From NCBI RefSeq assembly GCF_905171765.1, contig NC_053392.1, forward strand, positions 506,212,556 through 506,276,555: a stretch of DNA of 64,000 nt, read 5' to 3'. Of this stretch, positions 1 through 11,147 are shown in pieces. The translations under genes and the position numbers were made by a program. Position 1 is the first letter of the stretch, and every line of letters begins with the position of its first letter. The notes under the pieces were generated by a model. The model searched no databases and was not told where the DNA came from. It worked only from the letters and a program-made list of their open reading frames with translations. This DNA comes from Bufo bufo. Taxonomy: Eukaryota; Chordata; Amphibia; Anura; Bufonidae.

Positions 1-344
1 TTTACCTCCTTTTCTTCTCACTAATAGAGCTTTCATTTGGTGGTATTTCATTGCTGCTGACATTTTTACTTTTTTTGTTATTAATCGAAATTTAACGATT
101 TTTTTGAAAAAAAATGACATTTTTCACTTTCAGTTGCCAAATTTTGCAAAAAAAAACCGACATCCAGATATAAATTTTTCTCTAAATTTATTGTTCTACA
201 TGTCTTTGATAAAAAAAAATGTTTGGGTAAAAAAAAAAATGGTTTGGGTAAAAGTTATAGCGTTTACAAACTATGGTACAAAAATGTGAATTTCCGCTTT
301 TTGAAGCAGCTCTGACTTTCTGAGCACCTGTCATGTTTCCTGAG

Positions 345-2290
345 GTCCTACAATGCCCAGACAGTACAAACACCCCACAAATGACCCCATTGCGGAAAGT
401 AGACACCCTAAGGTATTCGCTGATGGGCACAAGTTAGTGGAAAATGATGATTTTTATTTTATTTTTCTTACAAAGTCTCATATTCCACTAACTTGTGACA
501 AAAAATAAAAACTTCTATGAACTCACTATGCCCATCAGCGAATACCTTTGGGTGTATTCTTTCCAAAATGGGGTCACTTGTGGGGTAGTTATACTGCCCT
601 GGCATTCTAGGGGCCCCAATGTGTGGTAAGGAGTTTGAAATCAAAATGTGTAAAAAATGACCGGTGAAATCCGAAAGGTGCTCTTTGGAATGTGGGCCCC
701 TTTGCCCACCTAGGCTGCAAAAAAGTGCCACACATGTGGTATCGCCGTACTCAGGAGAAGTTGGGGAATGTGTTTTGGGGTGTCATTTTACATATACCCA
801 TGCTGGGTGAGAGAAATATCTTGGTCAAATGCCAACTTTGTATAAAAAAATGGGAAAAGTTGTCTTTTGCCAAGATATTTCTCTCACCCAGCATGGGTAT
901 ATGTAAAATGACACCCCAAAACACATTCACCAACTTCTCCTGAGTACGGAGATACCACTTTTTTGCAGCCTAGGTGGGCAAAGGGGCCCACATTCCAAAG
1001 AGCACCTTTTGGATTTCACTGGTCATTTTTTACACATTTTGATTTCAAACTTCTTACCACACATTTGGGCCCCTAGAATGCCAGGGCAGTATAACTACCC
1101 CACAAGTGACCCCATTTTGGAAAGAAGACACCCCAAGGTATTTCGTGATGGGCATAGTGAGTTCATGGAAGTTTTTATTTTTTGTCACAAGTTAGTGGAA
1201 TATGAGACTTTGTAAGGAAAAAAAATAAATAAAAAATCCTCATTTTCCGCTAACTTGTGACAAAAAATATAAAATTCTAGGAACTCGCCATGCCCCTCAC
1301 GGAATACCTTGGGGTGTCTTCTTTCCAAAATGGGGTCACTTGTGGGGTAGTTATACTGCCCTGGCATTTTCCAGGGGCCCTAATGTGTGGTAAGTAGGTA
1401 AATGACCTGTGAAATCCTAAAGGTGCTCTTTGGAATGTGGGCCCCTTTGCCCACCTAGGCTGCAAAAAAGTGTCACACATGTGGTATCGCCGTATTCAGG
1501 AGAAGTTGGGCAATGTGTTTTGGGGTGTCTTTTTACATATACTCATGCTCGGTGAGAGAAATATCTCGGCAAAAGACAACTTTTCCCATTTTTTTATACA
1601 AAGTTGGCATTTGACCAAGATATTTATCTCACCCAGCATGGGTATATGTAAAATGACACCCCAAAACACATTGCCTAACTTCTCCTGAGTACGGCGATAC
1701 CAGATGTGTGACACTTTTTTGCAGCCTAGATGCGCAAAGGGGCCCACATTCCTTTTATGAGGGCATTTTTAGACATTTGGATCCCAGACTTCTTCTCACG
1801 CTTTAGGGCCCCTAAAATGCCAGGGCAGTATAAATACCCAACATGTGACTCATTTTGGAAAGAAGACACCCCAAGGTATTCAATGAGGGGCATGGCGAGT
1901 TCATAGAATTTTTTTTTTTTTTGGCCCAAGTTAGCGGAAATTGATTTTATTTATTTTTTTTATTACAAAGTCTCCCTTTCCGCTAACTTGGGACAAAAAT
2001 TTCAATCTTTCATGGACTCAATATGCCCCTCACGGAATACCTGGGGGTGTCTTCTTTCCGAAATGGGGTCACATGTGGGGTATTTATACTGCCCTGGCAT
2101 TCTAGGGGCCCTAAAGCGTGCGAAGAAGTCTGGAATATAAATGTCTAAAAAATTTTACGCATTTGGATTCCGTGAGGGGTATGGTGAGTTCATGTGAGAT
2201 TTAATTTTTTGACACAAGTTAGTGGAATATGAGACTTTGTAAGAAAAAAATAATAATTTCCGCTAACTTGGGCCAAAAAAATGTCTGAAT
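345..2290. repeat. Alternating inverted ~375-bp units (palindromic array)
   Basis: Two kinds of symmetry centre alternate. Centres flanked by CACAAGTTAGTGGAA and its complement lie near 470, 1220, 1950 and 2240. Centres flanked by GAGAAATATCTTGG-type sequence lie near 850 and 1600. Arms of about 300-370 bp between centres match with few differences, for example AAATGGGGTCACTTGTGGGG near 570 and 1330 against its complement near 1100. The array could form large cruciforms. Confidence 0.8.
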
Positions 2291-2790
2291 GGACAGAGGG
2301 GTGAAAATGTAAGGACAGAGGGGTGATCAATGACAGGGGGGTGATCAATGACAGGGGGGTGATCAGGGAGTCTATATGGGGTGATCAACCCCCTGTCATT
2401 GATCACCCCCCCATAAGGCTCCATTCAGATGTCCGTATGTGTTTTGCGGATCCGATCCAAGTATCCGTGGATCCGTAAAAATCATACGGACATCTGAATG
2501 CAGCCTGACAGGGGGGGTGATCAATGACAGGGGGGTGATCAGGGAGTCTATATGGGGTGATCACCACAGTCATTAATCACGCCCCTGTAAGGCTCCATTC
2601 AGACGTCCGTATGCGTTTTGCGGATCCGATCCATCTATCAGTGGATCCGTAAAAATCATGTGGACATCTGAACGGAGCTTTACAGGGGGGTGATCAATGA
2701 CAGGGGGGTAATCAATGACAGGGGGGTGATCAGGGAGTCTATATGGGGTGATCAGGGGTGATCAAGGGTGAATAAGGGGTTAATAAGTGA
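2290..2790. repeat. GGGGTGATCAATGACAGG direct repeats with two copies of a ~95-bp mini-palindrome
   Basis: Short units of GGGGGTGATCAATGACAG are repeated in both orientations. Two related inserts, about 2416-2510 and 2590-2685, begin GGCTCCATTCAGA(T/C)GTCCG and end in a near-complementary sequence, with GCGGATCCGATCC inside. They resemble small terminal-inverted-repeat elements, or one such insert duplicated with its flanks. Confidence 0.6.
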
Positions 2791-2845
2791 CAGGGGGGGG
2801 TGTAGTGTAGTGGTGCTTGGTGCAACATATTACTGAGCTACCTGT

Positions 2846-3064
2846 GTCCTCTGGTGGTCGATCCAAACAAAGGGGACCACCAGAGGACCAGGTAGCAGGT
2901 ATATTAGACGCTGATATCAAAACAGCGTCTAATATACCTGTTAGGGGTTAAAAAAAACACATCTCCAGCCTGCCAGCGAACGATCGCCGCTGGCAGGCTG
3001 GAGATCCGCTCTCTTACCTTCCGTTCCTGTGAGCGCGCGCGCCTGTGTGCGCGCGTTCACAGGA
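2846..3064. repeat. Cluster of GC-rich hairpins at the repeat end
   Basis: Successive inverted repeats are visible: CCTCTGGTGGTC (2848) with GACCACCAGAGG (2875); CAGGTATATTAGACGCTG (2896) with its complement ending 2940; CCAGCCTGCCAGCG (2967) with its complement ending 3001; and CCTGTGAGCGCGCGCG with its partner ending near 3063. Such hairpins are common near the ends of non-autonomous DNA transposons. Confidence 0.7.
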
Positions 3065-3243
3065 AATCTCGGCTCACGCGAGATGACGCCAATCGGCGTT
3101 AGCGTAGCCTGGGGGAGCCGCCGCGATGACGCCTTTCAGCGTTACAGTTGCGGCAAGTGGTTAATGCAATGACAACAGCAAATAATGTCAAAATGACATA
3201 AATAGCTTTGGGTAAACGCATGGTTGATGGTGTTAACAAACAT

Positions 3244-3880
3244 TAGGGGTTATTTATTAAAACTGCCATTTTAGATACCGGTGTTTAAAACCCCTACAGC
3301 TGGCACCGGCCTCTACATAACTTCGGCGTATATAGCGCGAGTCTTGGGGTTGGATTGGCCATAGACCCTACAGAGAAATTTTCCGGTGGACCGATGCCCA
3401 GGGGGCCACGTACTCCTCTCTGCCGCTGACCAGGAACATAATGAACACCTTCCCTCCTAAGCCCCCTGCTCCATAGATAACTGGAGGAGAAGGACAGAAA
3501 ATGGTAGCTATTGATGGCGACCACAAAGGGCCAGATTTTGGGGTAGTATATTATGCTAGATTGTGTTATTTGGTTCTGCTGGAATGACATTTTGCACTAT
3601 AGTATTGTTTACCCTGCCTACTCGTGTTTCCCCAACTTCTGTTAATTTAGACCTGCCTACAAAATGAGGCCACTTTTAGTATTTTTTTTTCCAGGGCCAC
3701 TTTAAGTTTCCAGTCCGCCCCCTGGCCTAAATGTAAGCCAGCTTCCTTGCTGCATAGAAAATGATGAATGAGAGGGGCCCGTCACCTTTCCTGCACACGC
3801 CACACCCACTTTTTTTGACCTGGTGGGAGATAAAGGCATATTTCTGGATTGTAAATGACCCATATTGTGCTTAAAAACAC
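3244..3880. mobile_element. Two overlapping MITE relics, probably nested
   Basis: The left edge (GGGGTTATTTATTAAAAC, 3244) and the right part (GTAAATGACCC near 3870) resemble the ends of the short element at 47965-48306. The middle, about 3340-3724, ends in CCAGTCCGCCCCCTGG and resembles 37077-37655. The simplest reading is that the second element entered the first. No clear target duplication was found, so the nesting is inferred. Confidence 0.45.
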
Positions 3881-4701
3881 ACTCCACTTCACATTTGTTA
3901 TGCTATTTCATATTAGAAACTTTCCGAAAATTGTCCATTATTGGGGGGCAGATGGTATTGGGACAAAAACTGTATTAAAGTATTAAAAAAATTATGCCTC
4001 ATTGGCAACAAATGCCTACCTCTGTTCATACACAAACCCGTGTTAATGTTATAAGAAACAGTGACTTGTTCTGCACAAGCTTTAAAAAATGTTAACAGGG
4101 ATAGAATGGTGTGTATATACACACACACAAGAGTTACATGTCAGAAGTAGGACTGGCTTGCTCTGAAAAGGCTTGGAAACATTCTGCTTTTTATTTGGGA
4201 GCAGCAGCTGTACAGTGTGGATATGAAAAGGATAAGGTGTGTAGGGGGAATAGTGGCAGAGATAGCAGCACCAGCAGTGACAGTACACCATGGAGCAGAC
4301 AAGGTAGCAAGTAAGTGTGCACGCGGCTGTGTTTGGCTAGTAGTCATGATAGTGTCAGATATTTAGGGGTAATGCTATTGGCTGTAGGGGTAATGGAAGT
4401 GGCAGTAGGGAGATTAGCAGCGGAGAGTAGCAGCTGCAGCAAGTAGAGAACATGATAGTAGGCAAAGAGCGGCAGTGGAGTGATGGGGCTGGCTATCAAT
4501 AGTCATCGTCAGTAATGGCAGAGCTATTCATCATCCTCAGTTGGAGGGGTGTGAGAATCCTCATGGATCCATAACTGATTTTTTACATTATTGATGTTTG
4601 TTTTGTACACTGGTGGAGGACAACTTTGTCTGTTTGAGTGTGATAATTGCACCTGCCATGATAAATCCTCTCTGAGATGACACTGACTTGACAAGACCAA
4701 T
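3881..4701. other. No recognised gene or element
   Basis: AT-rich sequence with a short CA run near 4120. Several reading frames under 110 codons overlap on both strands and look like chance. The part from about 4360 is A/G-rich and may belong to the decayed hAT region that follows. Confidence 0.4.
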
Positions 4702-5040
4702 GGATGGGATATGGAAAAAACTGCGGCTAATGGCATAGAGAAGAATTGCATTTTAGAAAATAATCTAATTTTGGGGAAAGCACGGAACTGAGACACTATG
4801 GATACCTGGCCAAAAGTCCAATGGATGTGATATAGCAAGATCTGCGGCTGATGGCATAGAGAATAATTAACTTTTAGAGAAGAATTACATTTTGGAGAAG
4901 GTATAGAACTGTACCACTATGGATATCTGGCCAAATGTCCAATGGATGGGATATGGCAAAAGCTGTGGCTGATGGCATAAAGAAGAATTACACTTTTGAA
5001 AATAATTACATTTTGGGCAAAGCTTAAAACTGCACCACAA
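4702..5040. repeat. ~121-bp tandem repeat, three copies
   Basis: Units begin TGGATG(G/T)GATAT at about 4702, 4822 and 4943. Each includes GGC(T/A)(G/A)ATGGCATA and an ATTTTGG-(G/A)-rich A/T segment. Tandem arrays of this kind recur inside the hAT-derived elements of this window. Confidence 0.75.
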
Positions 5041-5680
5041 TTTCCACAACTAAATTGTATAGCAGCAATGGCACCACTAGCAACTTGGCCAGGTGAGAGT
5101 TTAGGTTTTGACCACACAGTCCATTATTGGTTACTGACAGAGCAGAGAAGGGGGAGTTTGAGCGGGAGAACAAGAAACTGATGTTGAGGATGATGATGAG
5201 GACTATAATGGTTGTGGTTGTAACCTGGCTGCCACACAGAGGACTGGGAGAAGGAGGACAGACTTGTTCCAATTGCTGACCAGTTCTATTTTTCCACTGG
5301 ATCTGGTGATGCCGCCACATGACATTTCAGAAATACGACAATTTTATGGACAGCTAGCCAAAAATAATAATACTATAGAACAGAATAAAATTTGAATGAA
5401 AGCAAGGAACTGTGCCACATTTACCACAACTAAGCGGTACAGCGGCAACTGCACTGTCAGCAACTTGGCCATGTGGGAGTTCAGCTTGTACACAAGCTAA
5501 CTGCTGGTCTTAAATAGTTTCCTCTTGGCCAGAAGTCTAAGCAGGAGAAGAAGCAGCTCATGATAGTAACAAGGACACTGTAGATATGGCCTGGCTGCCA
5601 CAAAGAAGACCAGTCAGTTTGATTTTCCCACAGGATCCGGTGATGCCGCCTCATGTGCTGCAATACAGCACTGATACCTA
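5028..5680. repeat. Diverged ~375-bp direct duplication
   Basis: The segment from ACTGCACCACAATTTCC (about 5028) to GGTGATGCCGCCACATG (about 5318) is repeated, with differences, from ACTGTGCCACATTTACC (about 5408) to GGTGATGCCGCCTCATG (about 5656). The second copy runs into the BED-finger remnant, so the first probably contains part of the same coding segment. Confidence 0.6.
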
Positions 5681-6245
5681 TGTTTTTGTTTAAACTCTCA
5701 TGACTTATTTTAATCTTGCAGATCATGCACACAGCTGTGGTTTTTTGTACTGGTCTTGTGGAGAAAAAGCACCATGCAGGAGATACTCGCACAAAGCTAG
5801 TGGAAGAAAAGCTTGGAGTAGGTCTGGCACATTTTGAGCCTTCATCCACAGTATCAGCAGCATCACCAATTTCTCAGCTGACCACAATCGAGGCAGATCT
5901 GGCGCTGCCAGTTCTATTGGAGGTTTTGGCTGAACGTTGCGTCCGCTCTTTATTACTGCCACGGCCACCAATGTTTTCCTCTGATTTCTCCTCCTTCTCC
6001 ACAGGACCCCGGTCCAGCTCTAAGGTCCTATTCAACACACAATCATCATCATAGTTCTCACCCTCCACTTTTATCAGACATGTATAATATGTCATCAATT
6101 CCCTGCTCTGTATTTGCCCAAGTGCCACTATCGCTTCCACTGCCCCTAGCGCCATCACCATGGCTACAAGTGCCACTACTACCACCACCACTAAAACAGC
6201 TATGAATGGAGTCCCCTGCATGATGCTTTTCTCATAAGTCATCAA
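5481..6245 (-). pseudogene. hAT transposase N-terminal remnant with BED zinc finger
   Basis: On the minus strand, about 5625-5770, the translation contains a C-x2-C pair (AVCMIC), a spacer of roughly 25 residues and an H/H pair (QHMRRHH). This is the layout of the BED zinc finger used by hAT transposases to bind transposon ends. Further frames to 6245 are rich in acidic and serine residues, as is usual before a BED domain. No catalytic domain follows. It is a broken N-terminal piece of a hAT-derived element; a BED domain of a host gene is possible but less likely given the flanking tandem arrays. Confidence 0.5.
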
Positions 6246-6511
6246 CAGGAATACTCTCTTGAGTATCTTCCATAGAGTGTGGGCCTTTGTTGCCTCTTCT
6301 TAGGGAAAAAGAGGAGAAGGCAGTGAAGACAGAAATGATACAACCAAAAGGCTTTTCTGGGGCTGCAAGAGCGAGCAGCAGAAGGAATACTGTGACTCCT
6401 GGCGCCAAGGCACAGCATCAGTCTCAAAGGTGACTTGACACCTTTCTGTTGTGACTGAGAGGAGTGAGCCATTGGGTCAACAATATCATCTTCTTTTTCC
6501 TCAATAATAAT

Positions 6512-7045
6512 GTGACTCCTGTTGGAAAGCCTTTGCTATAACTGAACAATATCTTGCAGTAATACAATGCATTCAATAAAATGACTATATTAATGATGTT
6601 ATTGCATAAAAATGCCTTTGCAACTTTTCTGTAACTGAATGCTATCTTTGCGTAATACAATATGTTCAATAACACTGGTATACTGATGGAATAATTGCAG
6701 TAAAATGCCTTTGCTGTAACTGAACAGTATATTGCAGTAATACATTGTGTTCAATAGCAAGGGTATACTAATTGCGTTATTGCAGTAAAATGCCTTTGCA
6801 ACTTTGCTATACGTGAACTCTATCTTGCAGTAATACAATACGTTCAATAACACACTTACAAATGTCATTATTGCAGTAAAAAGTATTTAATGCTATAACT
6901 GAAGGTTATTTGCAGTAATACAATGAATTTAATAACACAGGTATACTAATAGCATTATTGCAGTAAAATGCCTTTGCAACTATGCTGTAACTGAAAGCTA
7001 CCTTCATTAATGCAATTCATTCACTTACACGAGTATATTAATGAT
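6512..7045. repeat. ~90-bp tandem repeat, about six copies
   Basis: The motif CAGTAATACAAT recurs at about 6557, 6651, 6736, 6828, 6914 and 7003, each followed by a TTCAATAACAC-like sequence and AAATGCCTTTGCAAC. Copies differ by 10-20%, so this is an old array. It lies at the far side of the decayed hAT region and probably belongs to it. Confidence 0.75.
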
Positions 7046-7558
7046 GTTGCATTCCTCACTCTCTATGCTAAGCTTTCCCTGATAAAAGCCCAAATTTACC
7101 CAATTATCTCCCTGCTCTCTCCTTATAGTGTATCCCCAGTACAGCTTGATTTCTGATTTGTGTCTGTTCTGCAATTGCTTTATGGCAGACACGGCTGCAA
7201 CACATGCTCTCCGGTTGCATATGAAACACAGAATGGCCATTCCATTTGTTTCTTAGCAGCAGGACCTGTTATAATTCTGCTCCTGATCAGGCAGTCTGTC
7301 ACCCTCTGAGCCATGGTCATGTAGTCCTCCCTCTCCTCCCTTCCTGTAATTTTCCCTGCCAATTTTTGCAGTAAAATGGCGCTGGGCAACGTATTTGCAT
7401 GATTAGTCTGAAGCGAATTGCAAAAATCGTCGTATTCATCTGGCAGACAAATTTATACCCATAACGAATCCAATAAGCTTAGATTTATCTTTAGTTTACA
7501 AGGACAAAATTAATTATTAATGAATTAAAATCCCAGCAATAGTCATATACTTTATGCT
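7046..7558. other. No recognised gene; possible end of the decayed hAT region
   Basis: Mixed-composition sequence without a convincing reading frame. GAAGCGAATTGCAAAAATCG near 7412 resembles sequence found just inside frog hAT-like element ends, but no paired end or target duplication was seen. Confidence 0.3.
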
Positions 7559-7562
7559 TTAA

Positions 7563-7943
7563 AGGGGTTGTCCAGAATTTTACTATAAGTGGTCAATCCT
7601 CAGGATAGGTTATCAACATCTGATTGGCAGGGGTCTGACACCGCTGCCAATGAGCTTTTCTGTATTAGCTCTGGCACTGACAAATCAGTCCATTGTGTAG
7701 TAGATGAAGCTTGTTACCACAGCACTGCTCCCATTGAAGTGAATTGGAAGAGCACTGCACTAACCAGCTCCATTCATTATATAATAGATGGAGCTGTGTG
7801 GTCCCGGAGGACATATTTTCGGCATCCGAGTCTTCCCCAAATGGCTGAGCAGCAGGCGTCCAGCGTGTTGGAACCTAGCTGATCAGGTATTGACGACCTA
7901 TCCTGACTTTTGGCCATAAATAGTAAAATCCTGCAGCACCTCT
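7563..7943. mobile_element. TTAA-flanked MITE
   Basis: TTAA (7559-7562 and 7944-7947) brackets a 381-bp segment. Its left end AGGGGTTGTCCAGAATTTTA and right end (complement AGAGGTGCTGCAGGATTTTA) are imperfect inverted repeats. TTAA duplications are typical of the piggyBac and Kolobok superfamilies; which one is not decidable here. It contains the GATAGGTTATCAA.ATC and GGGTCTGACACC motifs seen again at 33206, 49620 and 51971. Confidence 0.7.
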
Positions 7944-7947
7944 TTAA

Positions 7948-8810
7948 GGCTACTTTCACACTGACAATATTTGGTCAGTATGTGAAAGTCAAATCCAGTA
8001 ATGGACCATACGGAAAAAAAGTGCAATGGAAAGATTTGTTCCTCTTCTGTCTTTTGGACCCAGCACTCGTTTTGGCTTACAAATACTAATGAAATATACT
8101 GATGAAATACCTACCATCTCAAAGTTGCCTTATTCAATTTTGTGTAATTTTATACAGATCTATGTTACAGAAAATGAGTGGGACATTTCCATATACGGTA
8201 TGTGATTACCAAAATAGCTGATTGTCTACAAAATTTAAAGAGTTAAAAATGAAGGCCACATAATAGAAATTATAGATTGTATTTTACTAATAATAATAAG
8301 TCTACTTCTGCTAACAGCTAAAGCGAAACTAGTAAAATATTTGTTTTCAATTATTCACTGGACAGCCTCCTAAGTTTTGTGATGAAAAATCTTGGAGACA
8401 CTCAATTCAAAGGGAATGGTGAAAATAATTTGCAAGAAGAAGAAGGGGCAGGAATCCAGTGCAGATTTTTTTTTAAATTTTTAATATTATGAACAATGGG
8501 AGAAGGCTGGGGAAGGAATTCTGATTTATCCTTCAAAGTTTTAGCTGTTTAAGCTCAATAAAGCTCTGGTCAAGAATGGATTTATCCTCCATTCATCTAG
8601 TAAAAATACTATTAATGTGGGAATTTATTTCCCTGCACCTCCTGGGATCCGAAATCAAGCTATAGCAGGAGCAAGAATGCTGTGCGGAGACTTGCTAATA
8701 TAAACTCTAAAATTACAGTCTAAAACACAAAGTCTTCTCCATAGTTAACAAAAAAAAAGTTAACTAAAATAATTAATGAACCCACATTGAAGTTATATAT
8801 ATATATATAT
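7948..8810. other. Half of a GGCTACTTTCACAC-type MITE, then unclassified sequence
   Basis: GGCTACTTTCACACTGACAA at 7948 matches the end of the short element at 33811-34308, but no matching right end is present, so only a fragment remains (to about 8050). From there to 8790 nothing is recognised. A short AT dinucleotide run (about 8795-8810) adjoins the next transposon. Confidence 0.45.
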
Positions 8811-10085
8811 GCACAGTGGAATGCAAAAGTCTGGGCTTCCCTGGTCAAAATTACTGTTACTGTGAACAATCAAGTAAGTTGAAGATGAAATCATATCCAG
8901 AAGGCTTAAAGTTAAAGATGACACATTCCCTTTGTATTTAAGCAAAAACATTTTTTATTTTCATCTTTTACATTTTTAAAATAACAAAAAAGGGCCTAAT
9001 GCAAAACTTTGGGCATTCTGCGTAGTTAGTACTTAGTAGCACCCACTTTGGAAGGTATTACAGCTTGTAAATGCTTTTTGTAGCCAGCCAATAGTCTTTC
9101 AATTCATGTTTGAGGGATTTTTATCCATTCTTACTTGCAAAAGTCTTCAAGTTCTGTGAGATCCCTCAGCCTCAGCTGCTCTTTTGCGGTCTATCCATAG
9201 ATTTTCAATGATGTTCATATCAGGGGATTGTGGGGCCTTGATAAAACCTTCATCTTGCACCTCTTGAGGTAGTCTATTATTGGATTTTGATCATTATACA
9301 TTTGTAGACGCCATCCTCTTTTCAACTTCAGCTTTTTACAGTTGGTGTTATATTTGCTTCCAGAATTTGCTGGAATTTCATTGAATCCATTCTTCCCTCT
9401 ACCCGTGAAATGTTCCCTGTGCCACTGGCTGCAACACAACCCCAAAGCATGACTAATCCACCCCATGCCTAATGGTTGTAGAGGTTTTCTTTTTATTAAA
9501 TGATGTGCCCTTTTTTCTCCAAATATAACTTTGCTCATTGTGGCCAAAGAGTTCTATTTTAACCTCATTGGTCAACATGGTTTCCAAACTGCATCAGGCT
9601 TGTTTAGATGTTCTTTTGCAAACTTCTGACACAGAATTTTGTGGTGAGGACAAAGGAGAGTTTTTCTTCTGATGACTCTTCCATGAAGATCATATTTGTG
9701 CAGGTGTCGCTGAACAGTAGAACAATGTACCACAACTCCAGGGACTGGTAAATCTTTATGAAGGTATTTTGCAGTCAAACGGGGGTTCTGATTTGCCTTT
9801 CTGGAAATCCTACAAACAGCTGTCTCCAAAAATTTTCTTGGTGTTCCAGACCTTCTCTTGACCTCCACTTTTCTTGTTAAATGCCATTTCTTAATTACAT
9901 TTCAAACTGAGGAAATGGCAACCTGAAAACACCTTCTCCTGCTTTGTGAACCTCAACATTTTATGTTTTTTAGAGTGTTAGGCAGCTGCTTAGAAGAACC
10001 CATGGCTGCTGATTTTTGGGATAAAGTTCGAGAAGTTTGGGTATTTATAAAGCTTTGACAATGATTCTGAATAAGCCTTAAAGGA
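8811..10085 (-). mobile_element. Tc1/mariner copy A, one end missing
   Basis: The left end is a recognisable Tc1 terminal sequence (GCACAGTGGAATGCAAAAGT) next to an AT run. A minus-strand transposase remnant follows. The sequence stops matching a transposon near 10085 without a second terminal repeat, so the 5' end of the element (in transposase sense) is lost. Long-TIR Tc1 elements of this kind are widespread in fish and amphibians. Confidence 0.75.
9215..10003 (-). pseudogene. Tc1-type transposase, decayed
   Basis: The transposase starts at an ATG at 10003 (MGSSKQLPNTLKN...) and is read on the minus strand through several stops and frame changes. The 9572-9868 part carries the second helix-turn-helix of the paired-like DNA-binding domain (NPRLTAKYL; STVQRHLHKYDLHGR). 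The 9215-9547 part covers the catalytic domain. Where active Tc1 proteins have Q-(Q/H)-D-N-D-P, this copy reads QMYNDQNP, so the second catalytic aspartate is replaced by tyrosine. Cut-and-paste transposition is the family function; this copy cannot perform it. Confidence 0.75.
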
Positions 10086-10313
10086 GTTTTTTCTTCTCGC
10101 CATTACTAAGGCGAGATGAAACACAGTGCCAAACACCTCCCAGCCTCGAAACAGCAGCGGTGCATGAGAGCTACAGAAACAACGTAGCAAAGCAATCTTT
10201 GCTGTTTCCCTAACTCAGAAACATACTGTAGCTTGCTGTGCTACACTGTTTGCGTAGCTCTCATGCACCACAATGAAACAGCGAGTGCTAGAGAGCTCTA
10301 TTGTTTCCCGGCC
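10086..10313. repeat. Small palindromic insert between two Tc1 copies
   Basis: GTGCATGAGAGCTAC (about 10160) pairs with GTAGCTCTCATGCAC (about 10253), enclosing AAAGCAATCTTTGCTGTTTCC-like repeats. A compact fold-back sequence of about 170 bp is indicated. It may be a short MITE; no target duplication was found. Confidence 0.5.
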
Positions 10314-10564
10314 GGGAAAACATCCCAGTTCTTGCATGGCCAGTATACTCACCAGACATGTCACCCATTGAGAATGTTTGGGATGCTCTGGATCGGCGTA
10401 TACGACAGCGTGTTCCAGTTTCTGCCAATAGTCTGCAACTTTGCACAGCTATTCAAGAGGAGTGGACCAACATTCCACAGGCCACAATCAACAACCTGAT
10501 CAACTCTATGCGACGGAGATGTGTTGCACTGCGTGAGGCAAATGGTGGCCACACCAGATACTGA
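10301..10564 (+). pseudogene. Tc1 transposase C-terminal fragment
   Basis: About 80 codons of a Tc1 transposase remain and end at a normal stop. The fragment includes AWPVYSPDMSPIENVWDAL, in which the glutamate of PIEN is the third catalytic residue of the DDE/D triad. It closes with a C-terminal basic segment (MRRRCVALREANGGHTRY). Both catalytic aspartates lie in the missing upstream part. The frame is open throughout, so this fragment has decayed little since truncation. Confidence 0.85.
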
Positions 10565-10895
10565 CTGGTTTTCTGACCCCCCCCTCCCCCTCCCCCTCCC
10601 AGTAAGGCAAAACTGTCCACATTTCAAAGTTGCCTTTTATTTTGGGCAGTCTAAGGCACACCTGTGCAATATTCATGCTATCTAATCAGCACCTTGATAT
10701 GCCACACCTGTGAGGTGGGATGGATTATCTCGGCAAAGGAGAAGTGCTCACTAACACAGATTTAGACAGATTTGTGAACAATATTTGAGAATAATGGTTC
10801 TTTTGTGTATGTAGAAAATGTTTCAGATCTTTGAGTTCAGCTCATTCAAAATGGGAGCAAAACCTAAAGTGTTGCATTTATATTTTTGTTCAGTG
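10314..10895 (+). mobile_element. Tc1/mariner copy B, 3' fragment
   Basis: The fragment begins inside the transposase gene and runs to a terminal repeat ending TTTGTTCAGTG followed by TA (10896-10897), the usual Tc1 target dinucleotide. Between gene and terminus lie a C-rich run (about 10577-10602) and a 3' non-coding region. The left part is missing, cut by the preceding palindrome. Confidence 0.8.
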
Positions 10896-11147
10896 TATAT
10901 TAGTGTTGAGCGTGAATATTCGAAAAGCAAATTTTAAGCGAATATTGGCATTTTGAGAATTTGCTAATATTTAGAATATAGCGCTATATATTCGTAAAAT
11001 CGAATATTCGTTTTTTGTTTTTATAACACAGTACACATCAGGTGATCATCCCTCCCTTCTTCTAGCTTGTGAGCCAATGAGAAGGGTTTGTCACAGGTTA
11101 GCAACATCCCTAGCAACCAATAGAAAAGTTGACTACCCCTTGCTATA

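Larger units (their letters stand above)
1..3164. mobile_element. 3' part of a large non-autonomous DNA repeat
   Basis: The stretch reads as one composite repeat that begins before the window. It opens with AT-rich sequence (1-290), continues as alternating inverted units (about 345-2290), then GGGGTGATCA-type direct repeats (2290-2790), then GC-rich hairpins, and stops near 3164 in GCGGCAAGTGGTTAA. No intact protein is present; the open frames here come from the palindromes being read in both directions. The superfamily cannot be assigned without the other end. Reading this as one element is an inference from continuity and the clean end. Confidence 0.55.

Noticed and set aside
692..1929. 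Several similar open frames (GPFAHLGCKKV..., NVFWGVILHIPM...) on both strands
   Set aside because: They are the same palindromic repeat read in both directions; sense and antisense translations repeat one another.
3000..3140. GC-rich stretch with many CG pairs, as a possible CpG-island promoter
   Set aside because: Too short, and fully explained by hairpins at the end of the repeat.
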